From positions 1 through 60,751 of the forward strand of contig CALWSL010000018.1 of the NCBI GenBank assembly GCA_944384205.1: a DNA stretch of 60,751 nt, written 5' to 3'. The stretch is from an uncultured Acetatifactor sp. GTDB taxonomy: Bacteria; Bacillota; Clostridia; Lachnospirales; Lachnospiraceae. This document shows, piece after piece, positions 58,981-60,751 of this stretch. The notes below the pieces were generated by a model. That model made no database searches and was not told the DNA's origin. It saw only the letters and a program-made list of their open reading frames with translations. The position numbers were made by a program, and so were the translations under genes. Position 1 is the stretch's first letter, and each line of letters begins with the position of its first letter.

Positions 58981-60332
58981 TCGAAAGGGGAGGCATCCTC
59001 TTCCGATTTCTTCCCCTCCCTGCGGATACGCGCCATATGCTCTTTAATTTTCACCTCATACCCGTTTCCCGTGGGAGAATAAAATTCCTTCCCATTTAAC
59101 TCATAGGGAAGATACTGCTGCTCCACATAATGATTCGGATAATCGTGTGCATACTTATAACCTGTTCCGCGTCCCAATTTCGCTGCTCCTTTATAATGTG
59201 CATCCTGTAAATGTGTGGGTATCGGCAGATTTCCTGTCTTTTCCACCTCTGCCATCGCCGCAAAAACCGCATTGCTGCTTGCATTGCTCTTAGGTGCACA
59301 AGCCACATAGATTGCCGCCTGGGCAAGAATAATCTGCGCTTCCGGCATTCCCACCCGCTCTGCCGCAAGGGAGGCGTTGGTCGCCACGACCAGCGCATTG
59401 GGGTCCGCATTGCCCACGTCCTCCGCAGCACATATCATAATTCTTCTTGCAATAAACGTAACGCTTTCCCCTGCATACAGCATTCTTGCAAGATAATAAA
59501 CCGCCGCGTCTGCATCCGAGCCCCGCATACTTTTGATAAAAGCAGAAATCGTGTCGTAATGATTGTCACCGTTTTTGTCATAACGCACGGCGCGCTTCTG
59601 AATACATTCCTGTGCCACATCAAGGGTAATATGAATCTTTCCGTCCTCAGCACGGTTGGTGGTCATAATTCCCAGCTCAATGGCGTTTAAGGCATGTCTG
59701 GCGTCTCCGCCGGAAATGTCTGCAAGGAAATCCAGCGCCTCCTCGTCAATCCAGGCACCATACGCCCCCATTCCCCGTTCCATATCATAAACCGCCTTTT
59801 TTAACAGCTCCTTGATTGCCTCTCTGGGAATCGGCAGCAATTCAAAGATAATAGATCGGGAAAGCAAAGCTCCGTTTACCTCAAAATAAGGATTTTCCGT
59901 TGTAGCGCCTACCAGAATAATCGTACCGTCTTCCACAAAGGGCAGCAAATAATCCTGCTGGCTTTTATTAAATCTGTGAATCTCATCAATAAAAAGAATG
60001 GTTCGTTTTCCATACATACCCTGAAGGTCTTTCGCCTTCGCAACGACCTCCTCCATATCCTTTTTGCCCGCTACGGTAGCGTTAATCTGCGTAAACTCCG
60101 CACTGGTGGTATTGGCAATCACCTTTGCCAGGGTGGTCTTTCCCGTTCCGGGAGGTCCGTAAAAAATAACGGAACTGATTTTATCCGCCTTGATGGCGCG
60201 ATAAAGCAGCTTGTCCTTACCGATAATATGCTCCTGCCCCACCACCTCCTCCAAAGTGCGGGGACGCATTCTCGCCGCCAACGGGGACTCCTTTTCCATA
60301 TTGCTGCTTCTCATATATTCAAACAAATCCAT
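58977..60332 (-). CDS. rarA: Replication-associated recombination protein A
   Basis: This 451-residue AAA+ ATPase of the RarA/MgsA/WRNIP1 family acts at stalled replication forks. It begins LAARMRPRTLEEVVGQEHIIG and has Walker A FYGPPGTGKTTLAKVI, Walker B TILFIDEIHRFNKSQQD and sensor ILVGATTENPYFEVN. The C-terminal tetramerisation domain includes RGSDADAAVYYLARML and YKYAHDYPNHYVEQQYLP. Confidence 0.95.
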   Translation of the reverse strand: MDLFEYMRSSNMEKESPLAARMRPRTLEEVVGQEHIIGKDKLLYRAIKADKISSVIFYGPPGTGKTTLAKVIANTTSAEFTQINATVAGKKDMEEVVAKAKDLQGMYGKRTILFIDEIHRFNKSQQDYLLPFVEDGTIILVGATTENPYFEVNGALLSRSIIFELLPIPREAIKELLKKAVYDMERGMGAYGAWIDEEALDFLADISGGDARHALNAIELGIMTTNRAEDGKIHITLDVAQECIQKRAVRYDKNGDNHYDTISAFIKSMRGSDADAAVYYLARMLYAGESVTFIARRIMICAAEDVGNADPNALVVATNASLAAERVGMPEAQIILAQAAIYVACAPKSNASSNAVFAAMAEVEKTGNLPIPTHLQDAHYKGAAKLGRGTGYKYAHDYPNHYVEQQYLPYELNGKEFYSPTGNGYEVKIKEHMARIRREGKKSEEDASPFD

Positions 60333-60389
60333 TGCCTTCTGCCTCCGGTAAAGTAATCTATTTTATTATAACCGAAAGAACACAAAACG

Positions 60390-60433
60390 CAATCTTAAAA
60401 AAACCGCCCCACTCTTCCGAGACAGGACGGTAA
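60390..60433 (-). terminator. Terminator behind the integrase remnant
   Basis: ACCGTCC and GGGCGGT (one G-T pair) form a 7-bp stem. On the minus strand TTTTTTTAAG follows. It lies at the end of the broken frame and upstream of rarA. Confidence 0.6.
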
Positions 60434-60691
60434 ATGCTCTCGAATGATACGAAAGCTATTAACAAGAATTACCTCTTCCTCAGAGTTGCACTTCCAGTAT
60501 TTTATAATGTATTCTTCAATCGATTCCTGCGTATTTCGTTTAACAAGCTTCCTGCCTTTTTCCTCATCGGGAATATATGTACGCCACTTTTTATCTTTCC
60601 CTTGCCATATAGCATAATTACCGTTTTAATACACATATTGTAAAAATTTCTCTGTAATCAGAATGCCTTGTTTAACCTCCGGATTGCCCAT
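60395..60691 (-). pseudogene. Broken N-terminal fragment of a phage-type integrase
   Basis: The minus-strand frame begins MGNPEVKQGILITEKFLQYVY, hits an in-frame TAA (60626-60628), and continues in the same frame as NGNYAIWQGKDKKWRTYIPDE, then RKLVKRNTQESIEEYIIKYW. This resembles the N-terminal arm-binding domain of tyrosine integrases from clostridial mobile elements. It runs into a terminator without any catalytic domain. A ribosome binding site (GAGGGAGG) is still visible. It is probably the scar of a lost element. Confidence 0.5.
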
Positions 60692-60743
60692 TGCCTCCCT
60701 CTGGGTTACGGTATTTAAAAATAACCTGTAAGGAGGGATTCTT

Positions 60744-60751
60744 ATGAATCA
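60744..60751 (+). CDS. Start of a gene cut off by the window edge
   Basis: AAGGAGGGATTCTT followed by ATGAATCA gives a strong ribosome binding site and start codon. Only two complete codons are visible, so the product cannot be named. Confidence 0.4.

Overview
This window looks like part of a chromosome from a low-to-mid GC Gram-positive anaerobe of the class Clostridia, most likely family Lachnospiraceae. The evidence is the gene content and order: rimP-nusA-ylxR-ylxQ-infB-rbfA-nrnA-truB-ribF, rho-rpmE-yqhQ-prmC-prfA, anaerobic nrdDG, and DUF1653, DUF3877 and DUF4364 proteins. Most genes are on the minus strand. The species call is inference.

Region 1 (1259-11158) is the exceptional part: a 9.9-kb provirus integrated into the 3' end of tRNA-Gly(GCC). 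A 24-bp direct repeat of the tRNA end bounds it. It carries a tyrosine integrase, a Zot/pI-type assembly ATPase, a run of tiny membrane proteins and two secreted, membrane-anchored proteins in filamentous-phage (inovirus) order. It also has a candidate ssDNA-binding protein, a ribbon-helix-helix type regulator, and a SprT-like metalloprotease. Replication appears to rely on a Rep of the eukaryotic-virus-like CRESS type (HUH nickase plus SF3 helicase). Next to attR lies a perfect 11-bp stem-loop whose loop, read on the rep-coding strand, is CTAGTATTAC. This contains the nonamer TAGTATTAC known from circovirus origins, and tandem GCGACA repeats abut the stem. A second, helicase-less Rep-like protein with a damaged HUH motif lies between the origin and rep. 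Two leftward promoters share an identical operator layout within arrays of CATTGTGTACAAAATG-like sites, which suggests one regulator controls both the accessory and the virion operons.

Region 2 (11.2-31.8 kb) holds metabolic and membrane genes. It includes a NagZ-like glycosidase, a candidate 340-nt purine-rich RNA with a perfect consensus promoter, and a threonine-pathway operon (ACT protein, hom, ApgM-like probable homoserine kinase, aspartokinase). It continues with glyA, a lipid kinase and a PAP2 protein, a GT2 glycosyltransferase, and an SfsA-MutY fusion. It ends with a 5'-nucleotidase, two MATE exporters, and a GntR-controlled ABC exporter with a clear palindromic operator.

Region 3 (31.9-60.4 kb) is mainly housekeeping. 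It contains nrdGD, pnp, rpsO, a PspA-like protein with a Gly/Arg-rich membrane partner, and an SH3-NlpC/P60 wall hydrolase with tandem WalR-like boxes. After a Na/Pi cotransporter come the nusA-infB operon, the prfA-prmC-yqhQ-rpmE-rho cluster, malic enzyme, a radical SAM protein, DUF4364 and rarA. At the far right are a broken integrase-like fragment and the start of an incomplete gene.
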